Origin: a virus
IMG/VR virus record: IMGVR_UViG_3300042898_004255
Location: 1-55,909 of that record
Reading direction: 5' to 3' (one strand)
Length of the DNA stretch: 55,909 nucleotides
Below, in pieces: positions 38,897-48,299 of this stretch. The first letter of the stretch is position 1. Each line of letters starts with the position of its first letter. Below the pieces are notes generated by a model, which was not told the DNA's origin, made no database searches, and saw nothing but the letters and a program-made list of their open reading frames with translations. A program made the position numbers and the translations under genes.

Positions 38897-40702
38897 ATGG
38901 CAAATAGTAATTCAACAGTATTTCAAAGATTAACCAAAATGTTTGGGTTCTCTGGAGGTGTTAGACCACCAGAAGAACTACCGTCATTTAATTTTTCAAA
39001 GGATGAAATACTAAAAACAAATAGTAGGGAAGAATATGAAAAAGCAATACTACAAGCACAACAAACACAATATATTGCTGATAAATGGACTAAATTAGAA
39101 CAATCCCTTTATAATCAATCAGTATATTATGAACCGAATAGATTGTCAGCATATTACGATTATGAAAGTATGGAATTTACTCCTGAAATATCAGCAGCGT
39201 TAGATATATACGCTGAAGAGTCAACGACACTTTCAGAAAAAGGTGATATATTAACAATTTTTTCTGAATCTTCTAGAGTTAAATCAATTTTAGAAGATTT
39301 ATTTATTAATAGACTCGATTTAAATACTAATTTACAAATGTGGGCTAGAGGTGTTTGTAAATATGGTGATGATTTTGTGTACCTAAAAATAGATCCAGAA
39401 AAAGGAATTATAGGTTGTCAACAATTACCTAATATTGAGATAGAAAGGATTGAAGGAAAAGAATCAAAAACACAAAACGTAAAACCAGATAACACCCCTT
39501 CTAGAGAATTAAGATTTCAATGGAATAATAAAGATTTAGAATTTCAATCTTGGGAGATTGCTCATTTTAGATTATTGGGTGATGACAGAAAACTTCCATA
39601 TGGAACTAGTATGTTAGATAAAATAAGAAGAATTTGGAAACAATTACTATTAGCTGAAGATGCTATGTTAATTTATAGAACAACGAGAGCACCAGAAAGA
39701 AGAGTTTTCAAAGTTTTTGTCGGTAACATGGACGATAAAGACATTGAATCTTATGTTCAACGTGTTGCAAATAAATTTAAACGTGACCAAGTTGTCGATT
39801 CAAGGAATGGTCAAGTAGATATGAGATACAATCAAATGGCAGTAGACCAAGATTATTTCATCCCAATTAGGGACCCTACTCAAACTAACCCAATCGAAAC
39901 ATTACCTGGTGCACAAAATTTAGGTGAAATTGCGGATATTGAATATATTCAAAAGAAAATGTTAGCAGCACTTCGTATTCCAAAAGCATTTTTAGGATTT
40001 GAAGAAGTTGTCGGTGATGGAAAACAATTGGCATTAATGGATATTCGTTTTGCCAGAACAATAAATAGAATTCAAAAATCATTAGTTCAAGAATTAAATA
40101 AAATTGCTTTAATGCATTTATATCTTCTTGGTATGGAAGATGAATTAGATAATTTTTCACTTTCCTTAACTAATCCATCTGCACAATCTGATTTATTAAG
40201 AATAGAACAATGGAAAGAAAAAATATTACTTTACAAGGACGCAACTGCGGATAACTCACAAGTAGGTATTTTACCTGTTTCACATACATGGGCTAAGAAA
40301 AATATTTTAGGTATGAGTGATAGTGAAGTTTTACTTGATTTACAACAACAGAGACTTGAAAGAGCGATGGGATTTGAATTAACTAATACTCAAAACGTAA
40401 TTAAACGTTCAGGTATTTTTGATGATGTGGATTCTAAATATGGTATTCCTGAAGAAGAAAGAGAAAAAGCGGAAAACTCACAATCTGGTGATGCTGGTAT
40501 GGATATGGGTATGGGTGGAGGATCACCACCGCCACCACCTGGAGGTGGGGAGGCACCATTAAGTGAATCAACGAAAAAAAGAAATATATTGAGTATGTTA
40601 GGAGAAGGTGATGTTTTAAATGATTTATTTGATATAAATAAAGCACAAAAAAATATTCATGAAATAGAAAATAAATTAAAAAATATGTTAAATGAAGAAT
40701 AA
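38897..40702 (+). CDS. Portal protein (T4 gp20-like)
   Basis: A 601-residue protein. It has the order and landmarks of the T4 portal: an N-terminal YEPNRLSAYYDYESMEFTPEISAALDIYAEES, the wing and stem region with RRIWKQLLLAEDAMLIYRTTRAPERRVFKVFVGNM, and the ENYFIPxR-like QDYFIPIRDP. IETLPGAQNLGEIADIEYIQKKMLAALRIPKAFLGFEE then follows. The disordered Gly/Pro/Met tail (GGGSPPPPPGGGEAPLSE|STKK) carries an LSE site. It forms the dodecameric ring at one head vertex and nucleates prohead assembly. It follows terL as in T4-like phages. Confidence 0.95.
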   Translation: MANSNSTVFQRLTKMFGFSGGVRPPEELPSFNFSKDEILKTNSREEYEKAILQAQQTQYIADKWTKLEQSLYNQSVYYEPNRLSAYYDYESMEFTPEISAALDIYAEESTTLSEKGDILTIFSESSRVKSILEDLFINRLDLNTNLQMWARGVCKYGDDFVYLKIDPEKGIIGCQQLPNIEIERIEGKESKTQNVKPDNTPSRELRFQWNNKDLEFQSWEIAHFRLLGDDRKLPYGTSMLDKIRRIWKQLLLAEDAMLIYRTTRAPERRVFKVFVGNMDDKDIESYVQRVANKFKRDQVVDSRNGQVDMRYNQMAVDQDYFIPIRDPTQTNPIETLPGAQNLGEIADIEYIQKKMLAALRIPKAFLGFEEVVGDGKQLALMDIRFARTINRIQKSLVQELNKIALMHLYLLGMEDELDNFSLSLTNPSAQSDLLRIEQWKEKILLYKDATADNSQVGILPVSHTWAKKNILGMSDSEVLLDLQQQRLERAMGFELTNTQNVIKRSGIFDDVDSKYGIPEEEREKAENSQSGDAGMDMGMGGGSPPPPPGGGEAPLSESTKKRNILSMLGEGDVLNDLFDINKAQKNIHEIENKLKNMLNEE

Positions 40703-40703
40703 T

Positions 40704-41444
40704 ATGTCAAAATTTGGTGAACTAAAAACAAAGTTGTTAATTAAATTAACAGAATCTTATAATTCAGGAAATAAAAAAGAATTAAAAGATTTAATTAAAA
40801 AACTAAAGTCTAATAATAATTTAGTTGAAGTCTATAGATTTTATGAAGATATGGAAAAAACATATATTCAAAATAAAGAAACTGCTAAAGTGTTTGTAGA
40901 AACATTAGAACCTCATTTTATTGAAAAAATAAAATCTATAGATTCGGAATGTAAAAAATTTAGTAAAGTATTAAAAGATGTAGTTGTAGAAAACAATGAA
41001 TTATATGAATGTTTAGATGTACTTTCAGAAGAAAACACTATACACAATATAGTTAAGAAAATTGAATATAAAGAAAAATTTATTAATTTTTTAACAACAA
41101 AAAAAGAAATTAATGACAATAAAGAACCTGATTTAAAAATTGAAAATCATTCATTATTAAATAATATTTTAGTTAATAACTTTAATATAAAGTATATCGA
41201 TTTTCTTAATGAAGAACAGAAAGAGACATTTAAAAATATCATTTCTATGACAAACGAAAGTTTAAGTAATGAAATGACCACATTAAAGATGGAATTAAAT
41301 AAAAAAATTGAGAATTTATTAAATGAATCATCTGAAAGTTCTTTGGTAGAAAAACTTAATGATGTTAGAAAACAAGTTAATGAATCTGAAGTGTCGAAGT
41401 ATAATTATTATAAATTATCGGAATTGAAAAATGGATTAATTTAA
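40704..41444 (+). CDS. Prohead core-type protein
   Basis: The ATG at 40704 (MSKFGELKTKLLIKLTE|SYNSG) is preferred over 40692, which overlaps the portal stop. The 246-residue product is strongly helical, Lys/Glu/Asn-rich, with NESLSNEMTTLKMELNKKIENLLNESSESSL. It lies between portal and protease, where T4 encodes the small core proteins gp67/gp68. It contains several (L/I)xE-type sites (LTE, LNE), as expected for a core protein degraded by the prohead protease. Sequence homology is not visible by eye. Confidence 0.65.
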   Translation: MSKFGELKTKLLIKLTESYNSGNKKELKDLIKKLKSNNNLVEVYRFYEDMEKTYIQNKETAKVFVETLEPHFIEKIKSIDSECKKFSKVLKDVVVENNELYECLDVLSEENTIHNIVKKIEYKEKFINFLTTKKEINDNKEPDLKIENHSLLNNILVNNFNIKYIDFLNEEQKETFKNIISMTNESLSNEMTTLKMELNKKIENLLNESSESSLVEKLNDVRKQVNESEVSKYNYYKLSELKNGLI

Positions 41445-41465
41445 CTTTTTAACCACATAATATTT

Positions 41466-41501
41466 AAAACCCTGAATTACATTTAATTCGGGGTTTTTTT
41501 A
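41466..41501 (+). terminator. Terminator after the core-type gene
   Basis: AAAACCCTGAATT / AATTCGGGGTTTT (one G.T pair), loop ACATTT, then a T run. Confidence 0.88.
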
Positions 41502-41510
41502 TTTATTAAA

Positions 41511-41542
41511 TTTGGTTTTTTTAGATTTATTATGTATATTTT
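41511..41542 (+). promoter_or_regulatory. Bacteroidota-type promoter for the 41581 gene
   Basis: TTTG (41511-41514), a 20 nt spacer, then TATATTTT (41535-41542; last base differs from TAnnTTTG). An inverted repeat TATGTA/TACATA straddles the -7 and could be an operator. Confidence 0.55.
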
Positions 41543-41580
41543 ACATACACCATAAAATAATTTTAATGCGCATATTTTAA

Positions 41581-42006
41581 ATGAAAAAAGGAAAATTTAT
41601 TAAACTCGGAACACACAATAATGTAAAAATAGGATATGGTACTACCGACTATAGAAACTTAAAAACAATCTATATCCAATTAAACTCTTGGACCCAACCT
41701 AAAGAAGATAACTATGATTATCTAAAAATAATTTCAAAAGTAAATAAATTATTAAAACAACACATATATAATTTAAATAATGTTTATTTCAAAAAAGAAT
41801 CTATTGTTGATTTGGACATAAAAACAAGTAGTATTAAAACAAATAAAAAGTCTTTTATGGATTTAGAAATAACACTATATATTGAAAAAAAAATAGACAT
41901 AAAATCAAAAGAAATAAAAAAAATAATTAATGATTTATCTGTTTTTATCGTAGATAATATTTTAACAGACGAAATACTTTTTAATTTCTATACGAAGAAG
42001 AATTAA
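41581..42006 (+). CDS. Hypothetical protein between core and protease genes
   Basis: A 141-residue protein, MKKGKFIKLGTHNNVKIGYGTTDYRNLKTIYIQLNSW..., beta-rich at the N-terminus and helical near the end (KIIKEIKKIINDLSVFIVDNILTDEILFNF-type pattern). No family recognised. A separate terminator and host-type promoter upstream set it apart from the flanking head genes, so it may be expressed earlier. Confidence 0.6.
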   Translation: MKKGKFIKLGTHNNVKIGYGTTDYRNLKTIYIQLNSWTQPKEDNYDYLKIISKVNKLLKQHIYNLNNVYFKKESIVDLDIKTSSIKTNKKSFMDLEITLYIEKKIDIKSKEIKKIINDLSVFIVDNILTDEILFNFYTKKN

Positions 42007-42076
42007 TTCACTTTTTAAGGTATTTATTAATATGTAGTTATATTGTTTAACAATATAATTTAATATTAATTAATAT

Positions 42077-42763
42077 ATGGAAAAAGAACAGTTATTTAAA
42101 AACGGTAAAATACTTTTAATTGAATATGACGCTGGTCATATCTCACCTAAAGAGAATAAAAAAATAATATCAGAAATGAATGAAACTAATTTTTCTGAAG
42201 ATATTATTTTACACGCCGTTTTACAAAAATTTGATACCCCGAACAAGAATGGTAGAATTTATCCTGAAAGTTTATTAAAAAGAGAAAACGAAAAATATCA
42301 AAGTATAATAAAAAAAGGAGGGGCATTAAATGAATTAAATCACCCGTCGTCCAGTTTAATAGATTTAGATAGAGTTTCACATTCCATAATTGAGACATGG
42401 TGGGATGGTAAAATTCTTTTGGGTAAGATAAAATTATTTACATCTCCGGGTTGGAAAAAAATGGGGATAGTAAGCACTAAGGGAGATCAAGCAGCGATGT
42501 TATTAATGAATGGTGCTACTTTAGGTATTTCATCAAGAGGTGTAGGTTCTTTAAAAAATATAAAAGGACAAAATATTGTACAAGATGATTACGAATTAGT
42601 TTGTTACGATTTAGTTTCATCACCATCAACACCAGGTGCGTATATTTTTAAAAATTTAGAAGATAGAGATAATTACGAAGAATCAATTCAAGAAGTACCA
42701 AAATCAATGGATAGAATGAAAAATTTAATGGGTAACTTAAATAATTTTTTACAAAAAAAATAA
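42077..42763 (+). CDS. Prohead core protease (T4 gp21-like)
   Basis: A 228-residue protein. HAVLQKFDTPNKNGRIYPESLL, then GGALNELNHPSSSLIDLDRVSH (catalytic His ~89), GATLGISSRGVGSL (nucleophile Ser ~152/153) and DYELVCYDLVSSPSTPGAYI match the gp21/U9-S80 serine protease family. In T4 it cleaves head and core proteins and the leaders of internal proteins at (L/I)xE sites after prohead assembly. It is the likely processing enzyme for the leader-bearing proteins of this window. Confidence 0.93.
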   Translation: MEKEQLFKNGKILLIEYDAGHISPKENKKIISEMNETNFSEDIILHAVLQKFDTPNKNGRIYPESLLKRENEKYQSIIKKGGALNELNHPSSSLIDLDRVSHSIIETWWDGKILLGKIKLFTSPGWKKMGIVSTKGDQAAMLLMNGATLGISSRGVGSLKNIKGQNIVQDDYELVCYDLVSSPSTPGAYIFKNLEDRDNYEESIQEVPKSMDRMKNLMGNLNNFLQKK

Positions 42764-42814
42764 AATTATTTTAGTTTAAATCATTAAAAACAGTGTTTTT
42801 TTATAAAAACATAA

Positions 42815-42822
42815 TATTTATA
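42815..42822 (+). promoter_or_regulatory. TATTTATA box for the scaffold gene
   Basis: ATAATATTTATATAAAA ends 18 nt before the ATG at 42841; the major capsid gene follows in the same transcript. Confidence 0.5.
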
Positions 42823-42840
42823 TAAAAAATAAATTTTCTA

Positions 42841-44142
42841 ATGAATGAAAAATCAATTTTAGAACAAGCATTACTTCAAGTGCAAACGCTTGAAGAGGCA
42901 GTAAAAACAAATGCAAAAGGTATACTTGCTTCAACAATGAAACAAGAAATAAATGATTTGTTAAAAGAAGAAGAAGAGGAAGAAGTTGTTTCAAAACAAT
43001 CTAAACCTAAAAAAGGTGGGAAAGATGTTACATCAAATTTTGATGAAGATGAAGAAACCGATGATGATGAAGAAATCGAAGACGAAGATTCAGAAGACGA
43101 TGAAGAAATCGAAGATGAAGATTTAGAAGACGATGACGAAATCGAAGATGAAGAAATGGATGATGAAGATTCAGAAATGGGTTTTAATCCAGATAATGAA
43201 ATGGGTTTTAATCCAGATGATGAAGATTCAGAAATGGGTGGTTCAAATCCATTTATGGGTGGTCAAGGTTCCGATATGGGTAATGACGAAGTTTTCAACG
43301 CAACTGAAGCATCATCAGAAGAAGTTTTAAGAATTTTTAAAGCAATGGGACCAGAAGATGGTTTTATTGTGAAAAAAGAAGGAAACACAGTAGAATTTAA
43401 AGATGGTGATAATGAATACATCATTAAATTAAACGAAAATGAAGACTCTATGTACGATGATATGTACGAAGATGATGACGATGTATACGAAGGAGATGAC
43501 GAAAAATATGACGACATGTACGAAAAAGAAGACGACATGTACGAAGATGATGACGACATGTACGGAGAAAATGAAGACGATGTTGTCTATGAAATAGATC
43601 TTGACGGTAGTGATGAATATGGTGACGAAGAAGGTGATGTTCAAAAACTTGACGCCACTGAAGCAGCTAGAACTAAATGGAACGCACACGGCGATAAAGG
43701 AGGAAGTAATAGATTAGGTATTAAAGGTAAAAAAATATTCGCAGCAGGTGCGATTAATGAGGAAATGAACAAATTGAAAAAACAAAATTCAGAGTACAGA
43801 AAAGCCTTAGTATTATTTAAAGAAAAACTCAATGAAGTTGCGGTGTTTAACGCAAATTTAGCTTATTCAACACGTTTATTCACTGAACATTCAACCACAA
43901 AAAAAGAAAAAATAAACATTTTAAAAAGATTTGATTCAGTTTCAACATTGAAAGAATCAAAAAATCTTTACAGTATTATTAAAACAGATTTAGAAAATAA
44001 AAAACCTATTTCTGAATCAGTTGTAAATAGACTTAATTCGACACCAAGTACTTCTTCTTCAACACAGGTTCTTTCAGAGTCAAAAGCTTATGAAAATCCT
44101 CAGTTTAGAAGAATGAAAGATTTGATGTCAAAAATAAAATAA
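42841..44142 (+). CDS. Prohead scaffold protein (T4 gp22-like)
   Basis: A 433-residue protein. The N-terminus MNEKSILEQALLQVQTLEEAVKTNAKGILAS is helical. Residues ~40-150 and ~200-255 are very acidic repeats (EIEDEDSEDDEEIEDEDLEDD; DDMYEDDDDMYEGDDEKYDDM). A helical C-terminal third (NEEMNKLKKQNSEYRKALVLFKEKLNEVAVFNANLAYSTRLF) resembles the conserved end of scaffold proteins in this phage group. Its place between protease and major capsid gene fits gp22, the main core scaffold. (L/I)xE sites are present for degradation. Confidence 0.88.
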   Translation: MNEKSILEQALLQVQTLEEAVKTNAKGILASTMKQEINDLLKEEEEEEVVSKQSKPKKGGKDVTSNFDEDEETDDDEEIEDEDSEDDEEIEDEDLEDDDEIEDEEMDDEDSEMGFNPDNEMGFNPDDEDSEMGGSNPFMGGQGSDMGNDEVFNATEASSEEVLRIFKAMGPEDGFIVKKEGNTVEFKDGDNEYIIKLNENEDSMYDDMYEDDDDVYEGDDEKYDDMYEKEDDMYEDDDDMYGENEDDVVYEIDLDGSDEYGDEEGDVQKLDATEAARTKWNAHGDKGGSNRLGIKGKKIFAAGAINEEMNKLKKQNSEYRKALVLFKEKLNEVAVFNANLAYSTRLFTEHSTTKKEKINILKRFDSVSTLKESKNLYSIIKTDLENKKPISESVVNRLNSTPSTSSSTQVLSESKAYENPQFRRMKDLMSKIK

Positions 44143-44163
44143 ATTAAAACAAAATAAAAAAAA

Positions 44164-45882
44164 ATGGGAGCATTATTAGAATCAGGTATTGTTGGTAACA
44201 TTGGATTAAAACACCTACGTGTTATCAAAGAAGATACCATTAAAAAATGGAATGACTTAGGATTTTTAGAAGGTCTTGATGGTCATCAAAAAGATAACGT
44301 AGCACAGTTGTACGAAAATCAAGCGTCGTATTTAATTAACGAAGCTGCGGTTTCTGACGCAAGTGGTTCATTCGAAACAGTTGTATTCCCTATCATTCGT
44401 AGGGTATTTTCTAAATTATTGGCTAACGATATCGTTTCCGTACAAGCAATGAATTTACCAATTGGTAAATTATTCTTCTTTGTACCTAAAATTCAAGATT
44501 CAAAATCCGCACCTTTTGGTTATCCAAATGATTCGGATACCGATCCAGGTGCAGGTTATACATCAACTAGAAGTCTTTATGATCGTTTCTACGAAGAAAG
44601 TGATGAAGCTGACCAAGGTCTTTTTGATTATTCAAAAGGTGCTGAAACAATTGTTCCAATTCTTCCTCATGGGTTTGTTACTTTTAATGACGGTGTACCT
44701 ACAGTAACAACCGCACCATTAAGTGGTTCTTCACTTTCTAATATTATTGTAGTTTACAGTGGATTTTCAACAGATGGTCAAGGTAAATTAATTGGTGCTA
44801 ATGGTAGTGTTATGGATACTGATGAATTTTTATCAGCATTAACTGTAACAATTACTGGTAACACACCAACTAACGGCGTTAAAAACTTTAATGTTGTTAC
44901 ACAAAAATACGGTAAAGGTCTTATTGAATATGGTGCGAAAGTTGGTACCAATTTAAATAAATTTTCTAGTGTTTGTGACCAAGAAGGAAAAATTTATTTA
45001 AGTGTTGATTTGGAAACATATAGTCCAACATCAGGTTTTTCACCTGCTGATTTAAGTTCAAATGATTTAGCACTAGCTAATCTTTATACAACATACAAAA
45101 CATATGCGTCTCTTGAATTTGAAGAAGAAATTGGTGAAGTTTCTTTCGATCTTCAATCTGTAACTGTATCAGTTACTGAAAGAAAATTAAGAGCAAGCTG
45201 GTCTCCTGAACTTGCACAAGACGTTTCTGCGTTTCATAATATTGATGCTGAAGCTGAATTAACGGCTTTATTATCTGAACAAATTGCAGCAGAAATTGAC
45301 CGTGAAATTCTTCGTGATATCCGTAAAGGTGCTGCTTGGAGAAGTAAGTGGGATTACAACGAATGGAGATATGGTGCAAGTGGAAACACTCCTTTCTTGG
45401 GTTATACCCAAAAAGATTGGAATCAAACATTGGTTACTAAAATTAACCAAATTTCCGCACAAATCCATAAAACAACTCTTCGTGGTGGTGCTAACTGGAT
45501 TGTAGTATCTTCTGAAGTTTCTGCAGTATTTGATGATTTGGAATACTTCCACGTATCAAACGCACATCCTGAGCAAGACCAATACAACATGGGAATTGAA
45601 AAAATTGGTTCACTTTCTGGTCGTTACCAAGTATTCCGTGACCCATATTTACCAGCAGGAAAAATTATGATTGGTCATAAAGGAAAATCATTGTTAGACG
45701 CGGGTTATATTTACGCACCATATGTGCCTTTACAATTAACTCCAACAATGTACAATCCATTTAACTTTACACCAATTAAAGGTATCATGACACGTTACGC
45801 TAAGAAAATGGTTAATAACCGTTACTATGGTGTGATTGACGTACATGGTTTAACCACATTTGGTATTGATACATTAAGATAA
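44164..45882 (+). CDS. Major capsid protein (T4 gp23-like)
   Basis: A 572-residue protein. NQASYLINE|AAVSDASGSFETVVFPIIRRVFSKLLANDIVSVQAM (~50-95) matches the processed N-terminus of gp23, where gp21 cuts after a (L/I)xE site to remove ~60 residues; LINE|AAV is the expected cut. The HK97-like core follows, with RDIRKGAAWRSKW, NWIVVSSEVSAVFDDLEYF, YQVFRDPYLPAGKIMIGHKG and the C-terminal TPIKGIMTRYAKKMVNNRYYGVI. Codon use is visibly less AT-biased than in neighbours, as expected for the most abundant protein. Confidence 0.96.
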   Translation: MGALLESGIVGNIGLKHLRVIKEDTIKKWNDLGFLEGLDGHQKDNVAQLYENQASYLINEAAVSDASGSFETVVFPIIRRVFSKLLANDIVSVQAMNLPIGKLFFFVPKIQDSKSAPFGYPNDSDTDPGAGYTSTRSLYDRFYEESDEADQGLFDYSKGAETIVPILPHGFVTFNDGVPTVTTAPLSGSSLSNIIVVYSGFSTDGQGKLIGANGSVMDTDEFLSALTVTITGNTPTNGVKNFNVVTQKYGKGLIEYGAKVGTNLNKFSSVCDQEGKIYLSVDLETYSPTSGFSPADLSSNDLALANLYTTYKTYASLEFEEEIGEVSFDLQSVTVSVTERKLRASWSPELAQDVSAFHNIDAEAELTALLSEQIAAEIDREILRDIRKGAAWRSKWDYNEWRYGASGNTPFLGYTQKDWNQTLVTKINQISAQIHKTTLRGGANWIVVSSEVSAVFDDLEYFHVSNAHPEQDQYNMGIEKIGSLSGRYQVFRDPYLPAGKIMIGHKGKSLLDAGYIYAPYVPLQLTPTMYNPFNFTPIKGIMTRYAKKMVNNRYYGVIDVHGLTTFGIDTLR

Positions 45883-45901
45883 TCTTAATTACTGAATATA
45901 G

Positions 45902-45934
45902 AAAAAACCCCCGCAGAAATGTGGGGGTTTTTTA
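45902..45934 (+). terminator. Terminator after the major capsid gene
   Basis: AAAAAACCCCCGCA-GAAA-TGTGGGGGTTTTTT, a stem with a GAAA tetraloop and one G.U pair, followed by T residues. Confidence 0.92.
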
Positions 45935-45964
45935 TTTGTAAAAATATACGTATATTTGTATATT

Positions 45965-46309
45965 ATGAGTAAAAATAAAATACCGTTAGAAGAAAATATT
46001 GATGGGTCTACAGATTATAGTAAATTACGTTTAGACCATTTAAAAGAATTAATTGCAGAGAGAAATATTGATTGTAAACAAACCAAAGAAGAAATTGTTA
46101 AACATCTTAAACTTGATGATGAAGGGATCTTTATAAGACCTGTCACTTATGAAAAAATAAATGATGATAAGTTTATTATAGGTATATCATTAAATGACAC
46201 AAAAAGTTTTATTGAGATTGGTAAATTTGTTGAAAAAGGAATTGCGAAGAACATGGGAGTTTTTTATGGGAGTAGGGTACATTACATATCAAAACAAAAA
46301 TTAGTATGA
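45965..46309 (+). CDS. SAP-domain protein
   Basis: 114 residues from the ATG at 45965 (the upstream ATG at 45956 is inside a TATATTTG promoter-like region). YSKLRLDHLKELIAERNIDC, then KQTKEEIVKHL (~17-47), is a SAP motif (helix-turn-helix that binds DNA). The C-terminal half has FIIGISLNDTKSFIEIGKFVEKGIAKN. Function unknown. It overlaps the deaminase gene by 4 nt. Confidence 0.7.
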   Translation: MSKNKIPLEENIDGSTDYSKLRLDHLKELIAERNIDCKQTKEEIVKHLKLDDEGIFIRPVTYEKINDDKFIIGISLNDTKSFIEIGKFVEKGIAKNMGVFYGSRVHYISKQKLV

Positions 46310-46746
46310 ATTGGAATGAATATTTTTTAAATATTGCGGAACAAATAAAATTAAAGTCAAAAGACGAATCAACACAAATAGGTGCGGTAATTGTTGGTAA
46401 AGATAATGAGATCCTTTCTACGGGTTATAATTCTTTTCCAAGAGGTTTAGATGATTCAAAAAAAGAAAGACAAGAGAGACCTGAAAAGTATTTTTGGATC
46501 GAACACGCAGAAAGAAATTCTATTTATAATGCAGCTAGAATTGGTGTTTCATTAAAAAACTCAACGATTTATTTAACATCTGGAGTACCATGTATGGACT
46601 GTGCTCGAGCTATTGTAAATGTGGGAATACAAGTTGTTTGGTGTAAAAAAGAGTGTACAACAAAGAATAAAGAGAAATGGGAAGAATCTCAAGAAAAAAG
46701 TATAAAATTATTTAATGAATGTAATGTGATGGTATATTTTTATTAA
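46306..46746 (+). CDS. cd: Deoxycytidylate deaminase
   Basis: A 146-residue protein. STQIGAVIVGKDNEILSTGYNSFPRG, then WIEHAERNSIYNAA (HAE zinc ligand and catalytic Glu) and TSGVPCMDCARAIVNVGI (PCxxC zinc ligands) are diagnostic of dCMP deaminases. It makes dUMP from dCMP for thymidylate synthesis during phage DNA replication, as T4 cd does. It is coupled to the SAP gene. Confidence 0.92.
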   Translation: MNWNEYFLNIAEQIKLKSKDESTQIGAVIVGKDNEILSTGYNSFPRGLDDSKKERQERPEKYFWIEHAERNSIYNAARIGVSLKNSTIYLTSGVPCMDCARAIVNVGIQVVWCKKECTTKNKEKWEESQEKSIKLFNECNVMVYFY

Positions 46747-46752
46747 ATAATT

Positions 46753-47541
46753 TCATCTCATTATTTCTTTTATCCTTCTTATTTCATGTAACATTTCTTG
46801 ATAATTATCTGGTATTGGTTCAATATAACTAACTCCATCTTTTTCAAAGTTATAATCTCTTATTGTTCTATTTATTAATTTATAATCAACACCATTTTGT
46901 AATAATAATTTTTTTATTAATTCTTTATTTTCTGTAATAATAAATAAATATTTCATATTATATACAGTAAAATAACTTTTATCTATTGTTTTAATAATTT
47001 TTATTGCAATATTATTTTCATTTTGTGAATGTCTAAGAAAAAAAATTATTTTATCACTATTCATGTATTCCATTTTTTCGTTATTTTCGATAATTTTTTT
47101 TATAATATTATCTTTAATATCTGATTCATGAAAATCACTAACTAAAATAGAAATCACGTTATCATCTATTTCATTTAATGTTTCAATAATTTTTGTTGCA
47201 ATAAGGTATTTATCTTTTGAATATTTAAATAATTTATTTGTATATTTATAATCCAATTCTTCACCTTTTGTTTCAATAATTTTTGTTGCAATAATGTCCG
47301 TATTTTCTGAATAATAAAGTAAATATTCTACATCATTATAATCCAATTCATCACCTTTTTTTTCAATATATTTAATTTTCTCATCGTCAGTTAAATATTT
47401 AAATTCCCAACCAAAATATCCAACAACACCTCTCATTCTAATATAAGATTTTTGCAATGATTGAGATAACTGTTTATATTGTTTCTCAGGAATTTGTGAT
47501 CCAGTGTTCACATATCTACTTAATACTTCAGAATATTTCAT
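46753..47541 (-). CDS. Helical-repeat protein, array member 6 (last)
   Basis: A 262-residue protein. The N-module (SEVLSRYVNTGSQIPEKQY, then KQLSQSLQKSYIRMRGVVGYFGWEFKYLTDDEKI) is followed by about five ~30-residue repeats (NTDIIATKIIETKGEELDYK; DKYLIATKIIETLNEIDDN; ...). The C-module ends IPDNYQEMLHEIRRIKEIMR; this copy has LHE instead of LNE. No enzyme domain. As the array's terminal member it lies 7 nt from the convergent deaminase gene. Confidence 0.75.
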   Translation of the reverse strand: MKYSEVLSRYVNTGSQIPEKQYKQLSQSLQKSYIRMRGVVGYFGWEFKYLTDDEKIKYIEKKGDELDYNDVEYLLYYSENTDIIATKIIETKGEELDYKYTNKLFKYSKDKYLIATKIIETLNEIDDNVISILVSDFHESDIKDNIIKKIIENNEKMEYMNSDKIIFFLRHSQNENNIAIKIIKTIDKSYFTVYNMKYLFIITENKELIKKLLLQNGVDYKLINRTIRDYNFEKDGVSYIEPIPDNYQEMLHEIRRIKEIMR

Positions 47542-48299
47542 CCCATTATTTCTTTTATTCTTTTTATTTCGTTTAACATTGACTGGTAGTTATCAGGTAT
47601 TAACTTGATATTTGAAAAATATTTATTAATAACATCGTTTATTAATTTATAATTAATTCCATTTTGTAATAATAATTTCTTAATTAATTCTTTATCTTTT
47701 GAATATTGAAGTAAATTATGTATATCATCACTTTGTATTTTTTTACCTTTTGTATCAATAATTTTTATTGCAATATCATCTGTATTTTGAGTATATTGAT
47801 AAAGTAAAAAATATATATCATCACTATGTAATGTTTCACCTTTTGTATCAATAATTTTTGTTGCTATAAAATTTTCATTTTGTGAATATTTAAGTAAATG
47901 TAATATTTCATAACTACCCAATTCTTTACCTTTTGTTTCAATAATTTTTGTTGCGATAAGGTCTTTATCATTTTTTGAAATATTCATTAAACCTAATATA
48001 TCATAACTTTCCAATTCTTTACCTTTTGTTTCAATAATTTTTGTTGCGATAAGGTCTTTATTTTCTGAATATTTAAGTAAATTTTCTACATCATTACTTT
48101 TTAATTGTTTACCTTTATTTTCAATAATTTTAATTCTTTTATCATCGGTTAAATATTTAAATTCCCAATCTTTATATCCAACAACACCTCTCATTCTCAT
48201 ATAAGATTTCTGTAATGATACTGACAACCGTTCATATTGTTTCTCAGGAATTTGTAATCCAGTGTTCACATATCTATTTAATACTTCAGAATGTTTCAT
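47538..48299 (-). CDS. Helical-repeat protein, array member 5
   Basis: A 253-residue protein. Same modules, starting MKHSEVLNRYVNTGLQIPEKQ, with the cleanest repeats of the array: ENKDLIATKIIETKGKELES and NDKDLIATKIIETKGKELGS, then three more. Each repeat is two short helices, KDLIATKIIETKG and SYDILGLMNIS-type, so the protein is predicted to be an alpha-solenoid. The C-terminus is LIPDNYQSMLNEIKRIKEIMG. No family recognised beyond the local paralogues. Confidence 0.75.
   Translation of the reverse strand: MKHSEVLNRYVNTGLQIPEKQYERLSVSLQKSYMRMRGVVGYKDWEFKYLTDDKRIKIIENKGKQLKSNDVENLLKYSENKDLIATKIIETKGKELESYDILGLMNISKNDKDLIATKIIETKGKELGSYEILHLLKYSQNENFIATKIIDTKGETLHSDDIYFLLYQYTQNTDDIAIKIIDTKGKKIQSDDIHNLLQYSKDKELIKKLLLQNGINYKLINDVINKYFSNIKLIPDNYQSMLNEIKRIKEIMG

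Noticed and set aside
43133-43832. Several ORFs within the scaffold gene on both strands
   Set aside because: They arise from its GAAGATGAT-type repeats and have no start context; the gp22-like frame is clearly the coding one.
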